Assembly: GCA_019916065.1 (NCBI GenBank)
Contig: CM034236.1
Span: 16,941,167 to 17,005,166 of the forward strand
Source of the DNA: Vitellaria paradoxa
Lineage: Eukaryota > Streptophyta > Magnoliopsida > Ericales > Sapotaceae
DNA: 64,000 nucleotides
Direction of reading: 5' to 3'
In this document: in pieces, positions 11,761 through 24,550 of the stretch
Layout of the letters: each line of letters starts with the position of its first letter
How positions within the stretch are numbered: the stretch's first letter is position 1
Made by a program: the position numbers and the translations under genes
Notes under the pieces: model-generated
Seen by the model: the letters and a program-made list of their open reading frames with translations, nothing else
What the model was told of the DNA's origin: nothing
Database searches by the model: none

Positions 11761-13606
11761 TAAAATATTTTATTAATACGCAAATATTGTGTGAAAATTT
11801 TTGAATAAATCAGAATAAATGTTTAATGTATGAAATAGAATAAATCTTAATAGATGAAGCAATATATATATATATATATATATTAAATAGAATAAAATTT
11901 ATTGGCTTGTGAGATATGAAGAGGCATGTGAAACACTGTTCTAAAGTCATTAATCCTCCCTACGTGAAGGTATTAATGGATTGCAGTGGTTCTAAGAAGC
12001 AACATAGATTGCTCACAGTTAATTTCCTCAAAAGTTACGTCTACTTGGAGAATTTGAATAATTCCAGAGTCAGATAGAGTATATGAAGAGAAAGAGTAGA
12101 AGATATTGAAAGAGTTTTGATATATCTCAAATAGTGAAGAGACGTCCTGTATATAGAGAACTTGATGGTCACAATGAACTGATTTAATACAGTTCAACTT
12201 CTTAGGGACGTTTATTCAAGATGATGTTTTGCTTATTTCAAAATAATGGTAAAATCTTAAATATAATAAATTTTTTTAAAACAAAATAAAATAAAAGATG
12301 AAGTTTTGAAAATTTAAAAGGAATTATATTTCCAATAATCGCCCACAAAGTTTCAGAACTTTAAAAATAGATATAAGAAAATAATGTGGGTAACATTAAT
12401 ATTGTGTAATATGTGTAGGTGTATTTCGGACTTGAACCTTACTTAGTGTTAACAATCTCTCTTTGAAAGATCATAGTGAACTAAGTCTTGAACTAGACAC
12501 TTTGAATCAAAGTTTGATATGTTACATATACAATACTAACTTTTGGACATAGTTCGCGAGTTAGTGCTATTAAAGACCATGCACTAATCTTGATTCTTAT
12601 GAAAGGTTCTAGAAAACAGCCAAATTCTCATAGTCGCAGCCAACAACTCTTATTTAGGTGAATTCTCCAAGGGTATATATTACCTATACCCTGCGAAAGT
12701 TTGCCTACCTTGAACTTATTCAGGGTAAAACCCTTCCTTGATATCACATTTTTACAACACAGATGTTATGATAGACATTGTATAGATGGTCACACAAGGC
12801 ACTTAAAAGATGGTTATGACAATAGAATTCAATTTGCTTTTTAGACATCTAATTTAATATTTCATGATTTTCACAAGGTTCATCTATAGCAGAGATAAGG
12901 CCTAAAACAGTTAGCTAATATTTGATTTCCTTTGCCACCTATAAAAATGTTGGCCATCAAATTTTTTAGGTTTAACACTGTTAGCCTGTGAATTAGCCTT
13001 ATTTGGATAGGTTCTTCCATGGAAAAAAGAAGGTTACCTTTGTATTTGGGTGAGTATTTGTGTGGTTTTTTGTAGTTTAATATTCAACTATTATACCATG
13101 GGATGGGATAAAATGATGTATGGTCTTCGACTTATTTCAAGTTCTTGTAGTTTAATCATAACTATTAGACAATGGGGATGGAACTTAATATGATGGGTGA
13201 TCTTGAACCTATTTCAACCCCATCCTTCACATATTAAGCTTGGCTCAAAGGGAGCGATGGACCCTAATGGACTGAGATTATTAGTAAATCTGGGCTCAGA
13301 TTGTTCCTCATATTTATAAGTTGATCACTAGTTTTTTTACAACTAATGTGGTTGGGTTTAATACCAGTGACAGATGGTTTTGAGCCTATCTCAACTTTAA
13401 AATCTAACTCATACGGTGAGACTTTTTCTCACATTAATAAACTGACTACCAATCTTTTACACAATTGATGTAAAAAACACTAATATAATAATCTTCAACC
13501 TCTTTATTGACTCTAACCCATTCCAATAAGAATCTTTGGCTCTCATTCAAAGTCAGATCAACACTGAAATCGCATAAATACATAACTGACCAAATAACTA
13601 TCAGCT
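11761..13606. other. Unidentified, probably repetitive intergenic DNA
   Basis: Contains a TA microsatellite (about 11864-11884). No protein domain is recognisable in either strand. The part 12400-13000 is less AT-biased and reads like an old repeat, but I cannot name a family. A phrase near 13430-13500 resembles the widespread plant motif of the type ACTGACTACCAATC...ACAATTGATGT. Confidence 0.4.
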
Positions 13607-13645
13607 TCTTTTTTTTTTTTAAATAAATAAAAAGTCGATCAATTA

Positions 13646-13954
13646 TTATTGAGCTTCAGAAATGATCAAATTGCATAGAAAATTTGGAGCATTAAGCCAA
13701 AATAAGAGATTTTTTGCTAAGATAGAGAACTTAGCCAAACGATGAGCAACCTCATTAGCATTTCTTTGAATGTGAACAACAATGAAATTAATAGCCTTAG
13801 AAATAAGTTGACAATCATGGATGATCAAGCCAAACTTTGAATAGTCTTTGCACCTGTTAGATAAGGCATCAACCACAAGCTTAGCGTCTACTTCAATAAT
13901 AGCATTTGCAAAGTTTAAAGATACCAGCTTCTCAAGGAGCCCCTTAACTGCCAT
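13646..13954 (-). pseudogene. LINE RNase H domain
   Basis: The 102-residue frame carries NAIIEVDAKLVVDAL, FGLIIHDCQ and VHIQRNANEVAHRLAK. These correspond to the second half of the plant LINE RNase H (RVT_3), including the ExD region and the final H-RxxNxxAHxLA motif. The N-terminal catalytic aspartate is not in this frame. Confidence 0.88.
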
Positions 13955-14322
13955 GCATTATGCCAATGAAGGAGAACACCCATCAAACCACCACCAACAA
14001 CAATATTTCACAACTCTCTCATGATTTCTAATCATGAACCTAGCTCCCATAGCAGACACATGAGGAGACAACGCAGCGTCAATATTGCAATACAACATTC
14101 CAATTTCCAATTCTACCTAATGAGAGCCAAGAAGCCAGCAATTACAGTTTGCCTTGCTGATTGCTAAGAAGCCAGAAATTCCAATCCCGATTTAACCACA
14201 AGATAACTAGATGTATAACCTGAGTTCTAGATTCTTGCATTTTGTTGGTTCCAAACATTCCATGCAATCACACGTATTTTCACCAATTGGCTATTCTTAA
14301 TACTTTGGAGCATGCTAAAGAA

Positions 14323-14809
14323 CTAGTCATGGACGCTGGATGAGGGAAAAGTATCAGAGTCAACACCAATTTCCATCCAACAAAACTTAGCAAAAGGGCA
14401 TCGTAAGAGCACATGGTCAATAGACTCATCATCATGTTGACAGAAAACACATATTAAACACATCAACTCCTCGCTGGACCAATCAAGCTTTGCATGGAAG
14501 GCAGCCTCTACATGCCTGCCAAATAAAGAATTTAATCTTAGGAGGCAGCAGTAAGCTCCAGAGATGAACCCAACCTCCACTAACAGCATCAGCCATATCT
14601 GGCTTAACCACACTCACCGCCAATCTATAGCCCAACTTAACAGTGTGCCAAATCCGTATATCATCTAATATCCTCCTAGATAAAGGAATAGTAATAATAG
14701 ATCTAATATCTCTCTCCAGAAATAAAGAATCTAGGAGAGTTTTATTCCAAGCTTTACTATCTTCAAGGAGAAGCTTACTAACTTTCATATCCTCCAAGCC
14801 AAAAATCAA
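14323..14809 (-). pseudogene. LINE zf-RVT domain (two frames)
   Basis: Two overlapping frames read through one zf-RVT domain split by a frameshift near 14500. The first gives GYRLAVSV, LLPPKIKFFIWQACRGCLPCKA (the KVKxFxWRxxxxxLPT block). The second continues FGRHVEA, CVFCQHDDESIDHVLLRCPF and CWMEIG, with the paired cysteines and histidine of the zinc-binding unit. Confidence 0.88.
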
Positions 14810-14911
14810 TTGAGTTTCGACCTTTATATTATCATCAACCCCAAGCCATGAGTCACTCCAAACATTTACCTATCTCCCATCTCTAATTCGCCACCTACAA
14901 CCATTATTTAA

Positions 14912-15250
14912 CTATTCTTGAGAGCCAGGGATACTATGCCAAACAAAACTAGCATTATACCCAATTTGAGGATTCAAAAAATCAACTCTAGGAAAATATT
15001 TAGCTTTGAGGATCCTACTCATAAGGAAGTAAGGTTCAACCACAAGTTTCCATCCTTGCTTCCCAAGAAGAGCCAAATTAAAACATTGGAGATTGCAAAA
15101 CCCTAAACTGCCTTTTTCCTTTCTTAAACATAATCTTTCCCATTGTTGCCACCTAATCCCTCCTCCATTTGGATTACTACCCCACCAAAAACTATTCATA
15201 ATCCATTGAAGCTCATTGCACAAAGTGGTAGGCAATAGAATGGTACTCAT
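14912..15250 (-). pseudogene. LINE reverse transcriptase C-terminal region
   Basis: The 112-residue open frame contains LQWIMNSFWWGSN, IRWQQWERLCLRKEKGSLGF and LALLGKQGWKL. These match the conserved region between RT and the zinc finger in plant L1 elements (WW...WxxLCxPKxxGGLGF...NxALLxKxxW). It ends with SFVWHSI, the family's SxxWRSI block. Confidence 0.88.
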
Positions 15251-15439
15251 ACAATATGAGGGAATAGCTTAAGCTACCGAAGAGATCAAGATAGCCTTAC
15301 CAACTTTAGATAGAAACCGACTCCTCCATCCATGAATCCTTTTCCACAATCTATCACGAAGAAAAGCAAAAATAGCTTCTTTTTATACGGCCAATAAGAG
15401 ATAGAAACCCAAGGTACTTACCATGATTCAGAAGAGCAG

Positions 15440-16890
15440 AAACACCTAAGATATTTGATATATGATCCCAGCAATCACTATTAACATTGGCATTAAGAAA
15501 CACCCCTGACTTTTGATAGTTACTAACTGTCTCATTGCCATCTTATATTGATGCAGAAGATGCTTAACATTATAACTTTCTTGACTATTAGCCCTGAAAA
15601 AAAAGAAGCTATCATCGACAAAGAAGAGGTGTGATACAGAAGGAGCACGTTTACTAATCTTGCAACCAAGAATAGCACCCTGAACATCAATTTGTTTAAA
15701 TAAAGTAGAAAGCCACTTACTACATATTATAAATAGATATGGAGACAGATGATCTCTATGCCAAAGCCCATGAGAAGGAATAATAAGACCAACCACCTCA
15801 CCATTAATGATGATAGAATAAGAAATCATAGAAATACATAGCATTATAAGATCAACCTAATCAAACGCAAAACCTAGCTACAACATCATATTCCTCAGAA
15901 AAAACCCCAACTAACATGATCATATGTCCTATTGATGTTTATTTTCAAAGCCATCGAACCCTTTCTTCCTCTATTATGCCTTTTCATATAGTGAATAGAC
16001 TCAAAAGCTATAATTATATTGGTACAAAAGCTGCCTGGGTTGGAGATATAATAGCTGGTAATAAAGTCTTTTGCCTATTTGCAAGAACTTTGCAATAATC
16101 TTACATAAGACATTACAAAGATAACTAGGCCAAAGATCGCTTATATACTTAGGTTCTTCACATTTAGGAATCAAGATAATCAAAGTATCATTGAGAGAAG
16201 AAGGAAATTCTTTACTAGAAAACCACTTCTACATGCAGCACCCACCTCTGTTCCTATGAGGTGCCAAAATTTTTCAAATTAAGAAAGCTGGGTTGAAACC
16301 ATCAGGACCAGGAAACTTGTCAGGGGCCATGTAAAATATTACTTCTCAAAATTCCTCATCTAGAAAATGAGACATAAGAGCTTCATTGTTCTTCTGAGTA
16401 ATACTAGGTTGAAACAAGCTAATACTTGGTCCATATCATCCTCCCCCTGCGAAAATAAATTCCTACAATAGTCCTTCACCACTCGCTACATATTCTCAAT
16501 CTCATCATGCATAACACCTAAGTCATCCTTCAAGCTCTGAATTTGGTTCTATTTTTTCCTTGCCATAGCTAAAGCATGAAAAAATGAGGTGTTTCAATCT
16601 CCCTCTTTGAGCCTAAAAATCTTCGCCCTTTAGTTCTAATAATCATCTTCTTGAGCCAAAGTCAAAGTAAGGTCATCCTTAGCAGCCTTAGATTCTAAAA
16701 TAGCAACATTATCACTCTTGGAATGAATATGCTTTGTTTTTGTATGGAATTTGTTAATATGATGCCTGAATTTTAGGGCAATATTTTTACCCCAACCTAT
16801 CACCCCATTTGAGTAATGTTTAAAACACTCCAGAATTCTAGTCCCTTGAGACTGTACCCAACAGTGATCCACCATTTCATGAATATCCAA
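15440..16890 (-). pseudogene. LINE reverse transcriptase domain (broken)
   Basis: Visible blocks in order: an N-terminal helical region (16890-16636), then ILIPKCEEPKYISDLWP followed by LCNVLCKIIAKFLQ (16183-16060), which corresponds to the fingers motif IPKxxxPxxxxDFRPISLCN. Next come SYSIIINGEVVG, GLWHRDHLSPYLFIIC and SHLFFVDDSFFF (15844-15600). The catalytic motif, usually FADD in this family, reads FVDD, so both aspartates remain. RQGDPLSPYLF has become HRDHLSPYLF. Frames change several times between blocks. Confidence 0.88.
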
Positions 16891-17094
16891 ATCCCTTAAC
16901 GAAGCATTCTTAAACCGAAACCTATAATGTTTTTACTGAACATCATCACTCCTCAGCATAGGTAAAATCAGGCTATGATTAGAAGTAGATGTCATGAGAT
17001 TACACAGCTCTGCAAGCGGGAAAAAGCTGAACCATGAGTCACAACACAGAGCCCTATTAATTCTTTCTTGAACCTAATGATCTATTCTTTTCTT

Positions 17095-17646
17095 TCACTC
17101 CCGTGTGCATAGATGACCAGATAAAGAAAGGTAAATAAGGTTGTAATCTTGAACAACCTCACAAAAACCTTGCAGCAAAGTGTTTGGATGATTATGAAAC
17201 CCACTCTTGGTTTCTACGTTCAATATGTCATTAAAGTCTCCAATACACACCCGTGGAAGGGCTAAAAGACCATTCAAGCTACGAATTAAATCCAAAAATC
17301 CCTTCTCTTATGCCTTTCAGGATAGCCATAGTACCCAGTAAGCCACTAATTACCCACCCTATTATCCACAATCTCCAAAGTCGATATGGTTTTGAGAGTA
17401 CCTAACCACAACAATACTATTTTTACACTTCTACATTGCAATTAAATCCGTTCCTTTACTAGCTCTATCAACTGCAAAACACACTTCAAACCTAAATTCC
17501 TTATTGATTGCTTCTAATCTACTACTATAAACTAAAGTTTTAGAGAGAAACACTACATCTGGCTTCTTGGCTTTAATAAGCTCACTAAGAACTTGAATCG
17601 CATGAGGGTTGCCAAGCCCTCGACAATTCTAGCTTAAGCATTTCAT
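17095..17646 (-). pseudogene. LINE endonuclease domain (broken)
   Basis: The start reads MKCLS-stop-NCRGLGNP, the plant L1 endonuclease opening in which a tryptophan codon has become a stop. It continues with KKPDVVFLSKT, matching the family motif (K)KPDxxFLxET with E changed to K. After a frameshift the motif CIGDFNDIL (about 17240-17215) follows, then GFCEVVQDYNL and an LSGHLCTRE segment, as in the C-terminal part of AP-type endonucleases that nick target DNA for primed reverse transcription. The domain is inactive because of stops and frameshifts. Confidence 0.85.
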
Positions 17647-17989
17647 GGCTCATGGCAAGCCTCCAATAAAGGACCTGCCATTACTACGTTGATATTAGTG
17701 GGGTAATCAACATCTGTATTTGATGGAGAAACGTCGTCACCAGGCAAAGCATTGTTAACCACCATATTGTCAGAACCGTTATTGTTCGAGCCCAATCTTT
17801 GTTTTTTCCTATCTTCTGCTAATTGAAGCTCAACCTCCTCAGGCCCAAGCCCAGCCATTCCCCCAAGTCCAATCGAGTCATTCTGATTTGTCTTACCATT
17901 AGAAGATCCATTTGATGATTATCCCATTATAGCATCTACCTCTAATCTTGGAGGAGCTTTAGCTAAATTTGAATTTGAACCAATATATA

Positions 17990-19826
17990 TGTAATAACCA
18001 AGATTTTTTTATTGGATTTGTAAATTTTTACTCGATAAATTTAGTTTGCTATTTAAATTTAATGATTTGAATTTTTTTTATGTTTGAATTATATTTAAAA
18101 AGATAAATTTTTGGTGATATTTAAAAAGATTATAAAATTTTAGGAAGAAGGGTGTAAGTTTCCTAAACCTAAGGGGAATAAGAAATTAATTAGTTAGTTA
18201 GGGTTAAAACTCTACTATTATAAATACATATAGATGTGTTTATTTTGGCAAGATAATAAAATCCTAAAGAGAGAGAGAGAATGAGAGAAAAAAAAAAAGG
18301 TATGGAGGCTGCACTGTGATTTTCGTCGATGGCTGATTTTTTTTTCCTTCTGTTGCCGAACTCTTCCTCCGCTGCTGAACTAAAGAGGTAAGGGGGTGGA
18401 CCTTTAAAATTCTATATATATATGTGTGTGTAGTTATATATATATATATATATAAAGCAATTTGTAAAGTTAACATACAAAAGGACGAAAAACAATCATG
18501 CAGTTTGATGTATATATATACGCAATGCATATGTGTACAAAAGGACAAAATATATATATATAAACATTACCAGATGTACTATTGGTTTGCTGGAACATTC
18601 TTTTTTGATAATTAAAAGTTTATCTATTATACATTTAATATATATATATCTAACATTATTTTTATTTATGCTTGCTGGAACGCCCTTTGTCGGTGATTAA
18701 AAGTGATTTGCGTAGGTTTGTTTTGATAATTTGTTTATTTATCTTAAATGCGACGAAAGTAGTATGCCCATTTTAATTAAATTCATTAAACGTTTGTTCA
18801 TTAGTTGTTTGAAAATTCTGAAAGTGAATGGTGATTAGAAGTTAAAGAAATTTCATAAAATAGTAATAATAAAAAAAAGATTTTATTTATTTATACATTT
18901 AAGTAAATTTTTGATATTTTGTTTTATTTGGGTTAAGGGATACTGAAAATATCGGATATACATACCCAAGGGTTGAAAGTCCCAAAACCCACGCAGGGTT
19001 GGTTATCGATTCCAGTAAGCTAGTAACCTACGAATGAGCAGATGCCTAAGGGTGACATATTATATTCCTAAAGCTTCAGCCTAGGAAGCAGACACCGAAG
19101 GATGGTATATATTGGTTGGGTCTTGTTTCTACGAGATAACCAAGTAGACATCGAAAGATGATATTTATTGGTTGGGTCCTATTTCTACGAGACAACCAAG
19201 CAGCAGTACCTTAACATCGTATTGTTTTCTTTGATGTGTGATGTGGTGCTAAAACGCAATTAATTGTGATGAAGATAAATTGATAAATTAATTTAATTTC
19301 TTTCTTAAGCTTGTTATATGTGCATAATTGTTTTACATAGTAGCATGCTAGGGCATAATTGCATTTATATTATTATTAGGGTTCCAAGCACACGTGGTAT
19401 TAGTCTTCATCTCTTACAGCTTGTGGTGTAGGTAATGAGTTTGAATCAAGTGCTGGGCCTTCTAAGTATAGAAACTAGAAGTTTTATTTATTGCTACATA
19501 GTTATGACGGACTTTAGGAATTTTTTTTTTATTTTTATTTTTATTTTTTGTGGATTGTAATAAATCTCTGTTTGTGAGGTGAAGATAAATTGTTGATTTA
19601 TTTAATTTTGTGGAGATTGTTTGGGTTTAGTTTTGGAGCTTATTGCTTAGTTAGCTTTGACTATGGTCTTTATTTAAATTTAAAGTTTAGTTTTATTTAT
19701 TTATTTTTATTTTTATTGCTCCATAAAGTGTGTGTATGGCTCTGATGTGGGACAGGGAAGTTATTCAATGATGTAATATGTGTTCTTTTGTTCACATACT
19801 CAGGTTGTGAAACCCGGGGCGTGACA
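17990..19826 (+). mobile_element. LTR of element X, copy A (1.84 kb)
   Basis: It begins TGTAATAACC and ends CCCGGGGCGTGACA, directly followed by a tRNA-Met-type primer-binding site, which fixes the 3' boundary. Inside are TA/TG microsatellites (18415-18460) and three related segments around 18980-19205 that share GCAGAYRCCKAAGGRTGRYATAT and a CTACGAGAYAACCAAG phrase. Copy B (30257-31839) lacks about the first 245 bp. Confidence 0.82.
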
Positions 19827-19829
19827 ACT

Positions 19830-19841
19830 TGGTATCAAAGC
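19830..19841 (+). other. Primer-binding site, initiator tRNA-Met type
   Basis: TGGTATCAAAGC starts three bases after the LTR and matches the complement of the plant initiator tRNA-Met 3' end (TGGTATCAGAGC) at all but one position. Copy B has TGGTATCAGAGG. Confidence 0.75.
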
Positions 19842-19999
19842 TTAGGTTTGGAATACCCAGGGAGAGTGGATCTTTTACTTCCAGGTGCTATAAGTTTACA
19901 TGATAGTTTATTTAATTGTGATATGTGAATTTGAAATTTTGTTGGACTTTGATTGTTAAGAAGGCATTAACCTTAGTATATTTTTGTGATTTTTAGAGA

Positions 20000-20320
20000 A
20001 TGCCGCCACGTGTAGCTCCAGATATTAGAGGTAGAGGTAGAGGCAATGTTAGAGGTAGAGGTCAAGGTCGTGGTAGCGGCTGAGGAATTTAGGCTAGACA
20101 GGGCCATGAAGCTCCAATGGAGGAGGTTTCTGTTGTTGTAGGAGTGTCATAGGAGTAGGGGTCTTATGCTGGAGTTGGAATAAAGGTTCCATCAGGTGCA
20201 AGTTAAATATTTTGTTAGGAAAAATGATACCATCATTGAGCACATTGATGCAAAACAGATTATGGCAGTCCCCTTGACCAAGGGACTTAAACTTGTTATT
20301 TAATAAGCATGTCTCTAACA
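20000..20320 (+). pseudogene. gag N-terminal stub of element X, copy A
   Basis: The frame opens MPPRVAPDIRGRGRGNVRGR, an RG-rich start resembling many plant Gypsy Gag proteins (MPPR..., RGRGRG). A stop follows after about 27 codons, with further stops after it. Copy B (from 32014) shows the same opening and a stop after about 40 codons. No capsid or zinc-knuckle region follows. Confidence 0.5.
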
Positions 20321-22714
20321 TGAGTATTAATTATTGGGTCTTTTGATGTACTTGGTTAATGGGAGTTGTTTTCCTTACATTAGGTGACAGTTACTATATG
20401 TTAAGACCTTTTAGTTTATCTATGGCCATTAAACTTTATAGATGGCTATCCGTTCTTTTCTTTTGATGCCATTTATGCACGAATACCTATGTTCTCAATA
20501 TTTTACACGTCATATATGAATACATATATTCATAATATGGATTTAAAGAAAAGTCTTAAGTTCGGTGTACTTGAGCATTGAGGGGTATGTCTTGCTTTGC
20601 ACCGTAAAGTTTTCTCAAGATATATATACCAGACATATAAGTCTCATTGGAAACTATTAAAATTCTCTTGCATAGTTAATAAGCATACTGTAATAACCTA
20701 AATTTTTTTTCCTTAATTAAATTATTTAAGTGTGGTAGTGATATTTATTATAGGAAAAATCTAGAAAATTGAGCATTTGAAAATTTTTGGAATGATAAAA
20801 ATTAGTTGGAAAATTTTTTCGGATTAAATTTCACCCTATGTGGGAGTTTAATGTAGAATTTATAAAATTTTTATCCAAACACTTCTTAGCCCAATTACTT
20901 ATTTGGTTCAAACCAAGACTATTAACCCATGGGTCAACCCTTTTCTTTGACTCACCTCAACTCATTTCAACTCACTTTATCACTCAATGAATTGACTCAT
21001 GAATAGTTGCTCTAAATTATTTCCCGACAACTTCATTTCCATCTTCCATACACTCTCACCATCTTTCAAAATAATTTGACTAATTGGACAAAGAGAAGAC
21101 CCACATTGATGACCTTAAAGCATCTTTTTCAAATTATTTAGCAAACAAGATTTAAAGCATTTTGTTTGAAAGCTAGCATGATTTAAAGCATTTGGTTAAA
21201 TTGTCAAAAAGCTAGCATGATTGTTTAAATTTGTCAAAAAGTTAGCATGATTCCCAGATCATGCCACTTCCATACATCTTCCCCAATGCTTTTCTTAAAT
21301 GATATGGTTAGATAGTCAAAAAGTAAGCATGATTCTTGGATCATGCTACCAATTGTATAGGCATGATCTTACCTTAGTTGATTTTTTCTCCACTAATAAT
21401 TTTCTCTACACTCCCTATAAATTGTGTGTCTTCAAAGAGAAGAAAATAAGAGAGAAATGAAAATAAATTATTAATTAGTGAGGCTGAAGATTTGGTGTTG
21501 CTTGGAGGAAGAAGAAAGGCTTGGAATTTTCCAATTTGGGTAGTGTTCAAAGCTAACTCATTTTTTCTTCTCAGACTTGGTCATTAATATCTTCATTGAG
21601 GTAGGATGATGAATCTCCTAAAATATATTTGATGCATTTTCTGGTTTGAAGTATGAAACTTGATTGTGATAAAAATAAATGCCCGTATATTGGGGGTATG
21701 GAAGCCAAAATTTTGACTGAAGTAACTCAGTATGCTGACAGCTCTCTATTTGTAACTTCTTATGTGCTTCTAACCCCTAAAACGGTGGAATTTGGCTTTG
21801 GCTAAAACATAAAAGTTGTAGCCTTTTCAGTTTTCTTTTCAACCCAAAAAGAATTGCATCAATCCGATTTGTGAGTCAAAAGTTATGCCCAAAATACTGA
21901 GCACATGTAAAACTGTATTTTCTGAACAAACTGAATTCAAAGCTGTTTTTGTACCTTTAGACCTCAAAATTTTAAAAACGTGTAAAACATGAAAGTTGTA
22001 GGTCTTGAAGTCTAGTTTCTACAGATATAAAGTTTATAGATATTGGAGTTTTGCTCTATTTTATATAAATTTTCTTTCAAGCTGTTATTCTGCTTAGCTT
22101 TAATTGATGCTTGTTTGGATTTGTTTAGAATATTATGTTTAAAGATTTATTTAAATTTTCAATTTCCTTCTGTTAGTTATTGTCATGTTAATAATTTCTA
22201 TTGATATGAAATTATTTTAAACTAGATATTATGTATTATTTGACACTCTAATATTGATGATAATTGACTTAGATAATCAGTTTCATCATGGATAGTTGGA
22301 CGACTTATTCAAACTAAAATGCTAGTATTTGATAAAATGCCCAAAAGAAACAATGGACTTGTTCTTTTCTCATTTGGTCTTTCTTAAATGAATTTGATTT
22401 ATTTTTGGCATTGTTTTGTCAACCTAGCAAGTTATATAATTATATTTTTATGATTAAGTGAATTTAATGAAACTCATTTAATACCTTCCTAAACATTGGG
22501 ATAATTCTGTGGACATTTGTGGATATCTTGAAGCCAAAAACCTATTATAAGAGTTTGGTTATAAATAAGATGATGATTGGAAATTTATTTAAATTTTTTT
22601 TAATAAAATAAAACTTATCAATTTTGCTAAAAATTAAATATAAGTCCAAGAGCTATTTATTATCTTTATATTCCATAAAATAATAAAATAAAAGGTAAAA
22701 GGAGCAAAAACCAA

Positions 22715-22794
22715 GATTTGCAGCCAATGAGGTTCGAACTTGCGACTTTAAATCGCAATTAGGGTCGCCCACCCACTAAGCTACCAACCTCGGC
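22715..22794 (-). repeat. tRNA-like module 1 inside Y-A
   Basis: On the minus strand the segment has an A-box-like TAGCTTAGTGG and, further on, a B-box-like GTTCGAACC, with a GCGA...TCGC stem between. It looks like a tRNA-derived promoter region. The same module is conserved in Y-B (35185-35264). There is no credible complete cloverleaf, so it is not called as a tRNA gene. Confidence 0.55.
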
Positions 22795-23543
22795 CTAATT
22801 AATATACCATTAGAAATAATTTTATTCTTATCAAATTTGGTACGGTAAACTTGTCAAAACAATTAACTAAAATACTAATTTGTATTCTAATTTTTTTTTT
22901 ACTTGCTAATTGTTAATTTACATATAGTGCCTACCTTTGTGATAATGATATTGATGACTATGTTAAATCTTTGATTTATTGAGAATTACTATTAAAGTAT
23001 GGATATAGATAAAGTGCTTAAAAATATATTGCATGTGACTAAATAATCTCACTTTTGATTCATCGCTCGGGAACATTGCCGGTTGTTATTAAAAATGTCT
23101 GATTTCCATACAAGGTACCCTTGGAATGTAAAAGGGTGAGTAGAAATTAAGGCACTTGGTGCTAAAGCTGTTTTTGGCAATGGGGTGATGGGTGGGTAGA
23201 AATGGCCTTTTAGATGAAGATGGGAACATTCATTTTATTTGAGAGATGCTCCCTTCTGACCTGGCCAGTCAGGTAGTTGGTCGCGACGGTTAGGTTTTTG
23301 GTAGGTGACACCGTCGGTATGCATTGGATGCTAAGCCCGTAAAGTCACTGGTTCCCAAGGCTGGGGGTAGAGGAGGATAGGAGTATGATTATCTTAAGAA
23401 GATTTAGATTAAACTCCTTTACAAAATTTTACTGCGACCAGCAACCTCTCTTGTTATGTATGAATGATGTGTTGGAATTATTTAATTATATTTAATTCCT
23501 CTCGATTAATATTTTATAAATATATATATATATATATGTATGA

Positions 23544-23622
23544 AACCTGTATCGCTACGGGGTTTGATCCCGAGACCTTGAAGATCTAAATCTGAGATCC
23601 CTACCACTGCGGCACAGACTTC
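23544..23622 (-). repeat. tRNA-like module 2 inside Y-A
   Basis: Minus strand: TGCCGCAGTGGTAGG (A-box-like) followed by GGGATCAAACCCC (B-box-like), flanked by TA repeats. Conserved in Y-B (36022-36100). Confidence 0.5.
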
Positions 23623-24550
23623 ATTGTGGTATACACATCAGTATTTAATTATTTTACATGTAAGTAAAATAGTAGTTACGGTGACGATTTTATCGAACCG
23701 TTGTAAGTATAATTTACATTATTCAGTTGAGATCTATTGAATTAATTGTTGCATAAAGAGTATGCCACTTAAACACATTCACTTAATACAGTGTAGTATT
23801 ACAACCACTGCATATAGGCACCTAGGAGATTCTGATTACTGGGCTTTAGTAGCTCACTCCTTGTGGGAATATTTTTTTCAGGATATTAAGCACAGGGATA
23901 CAGAAGATGAGCTGGAAAGAGATTAATTTCTCTTAAATATTCCATCAGAAGAGTTATCTATTTTTTTTCTTCTTTCCTGCACAGAGCTAGAGGACTTTAT
24001 TTTTGGTCTGTAATAATTGTTGGATGATTGTAATTATTAAGCATAGACCTAATTTGCTTTTATTTGGTATGTAATGTTAATAGCGTGATTGGGACACTTA
24101 GATGGCTCTGTAATATTTTTCTCTATCTTTATTTTGTGCCCTGTAGTTGAAATCCCATCAAATGGTTCAGTCCAATGACTTATAAATATTGTTTGGGATA
24201 AACATGGGATTTTGACTATCTTAAATTTTTCTTACGAGTCAACCCCAATCTGGAGGAAAACTCTGGGGTGTGACAGCGTGTTATTATCATCTTATTTTTA
24301 TACCTAACAAATAAATTCCAAGTCACCCCTGGGCATTCGGTTATGAAAATCCGGGGCGTGACACATACAATTAAAGAGAATTTAAGGACCAATAGAGGAA
24401 TAGCACATTAATAAGATCACCTAAGGAGTGCTATTTCCAACCACACTACCACATATGATCCATGTTGATGAGGAGATTAGTATTCGTGATCACGAGTGGT
24501 CTTACATTGACTAATAATCTAATGACAATCACGGTTCAATATTGGTTACC

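Larger units (their letters stand above)
13607..17985 (-). mobile_element. L1-type LINE (non-LTR retrotransposon), decayed
   Basis: Read on the minus strand, the domains appear in the standard plant L1 order: end of a glutamine/asparagine-rich ORF1 tail (about 17858-17650), endonuclease, reverse transcriptase, RT C-terminal region, zf-RVT and RNase H. An A-run at the 3' end (T-run on the plus strand, about 13609-13620) is the expected tail. Every domain is broken by frameshifts and stops, so the element is inactive. The 5' end stops where the X LTR begins at 17990, so it is truncated or cut there. No target duplication could be seen. Length and domain set match plant L1 elements apart from the missing 5' part. 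Confidence 0.9.
20699..24363 (+). mobile_element. Solo LTR Y, copy A (3.67 kb)
   Basis: It begins TGTAATAACC and ends CCGGGGCGTGACA. The 5-mer CATAC precedes it (20694-20698) and follows it (24364-24368), the 5-bp duplication left by LTR integration. There is no internal region, primer site or protein, so it is a solo LTR left by recombination, or an LTR-only derivative. Copy B (33171-36859) aligns end to end but has a different target duplication (CTAAC), so the two are independent insertions. The length is at the long end for LTRs; Tekay/Del-type Gypsy elements have LTRs of this order. Two tRNA-like segments are embedded. Confidence 0.86.
17990..24550 (+). mobile_element. Gypsy-derived element X, copy A (interrupted by solo LTR Y-A)
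   Basis: The parts are a 5' LTR (17990-19826), a primer-binding site, a short gag-like leader (19827-20693) and, after the nested Y-A element, a residual interior piece (24369-24550). No protease, reverse transcriptase or integrase is present and no 3' LTR was found, so this is a non-autonomous or truncated copy. A second copy, 30257-32683, aligns over most of its length. Segment 20487-20698 is missing from copy B. Confidence 0.75.

Noticed and set aside
20094..20321. 75-codon minus-strand frame, with a similar 94-codon frame at 32069-32353
   Set aside because: It is the reverse-strand shadow of the gag stub of element X, conserved only because the two copies are homologous.
20699..24363. 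Y-A as part of a segmental duplication with Y-B
   Set aside because: The two copies have different 5-bp target duplications and lie in different host sequence, so they are separate insertions.
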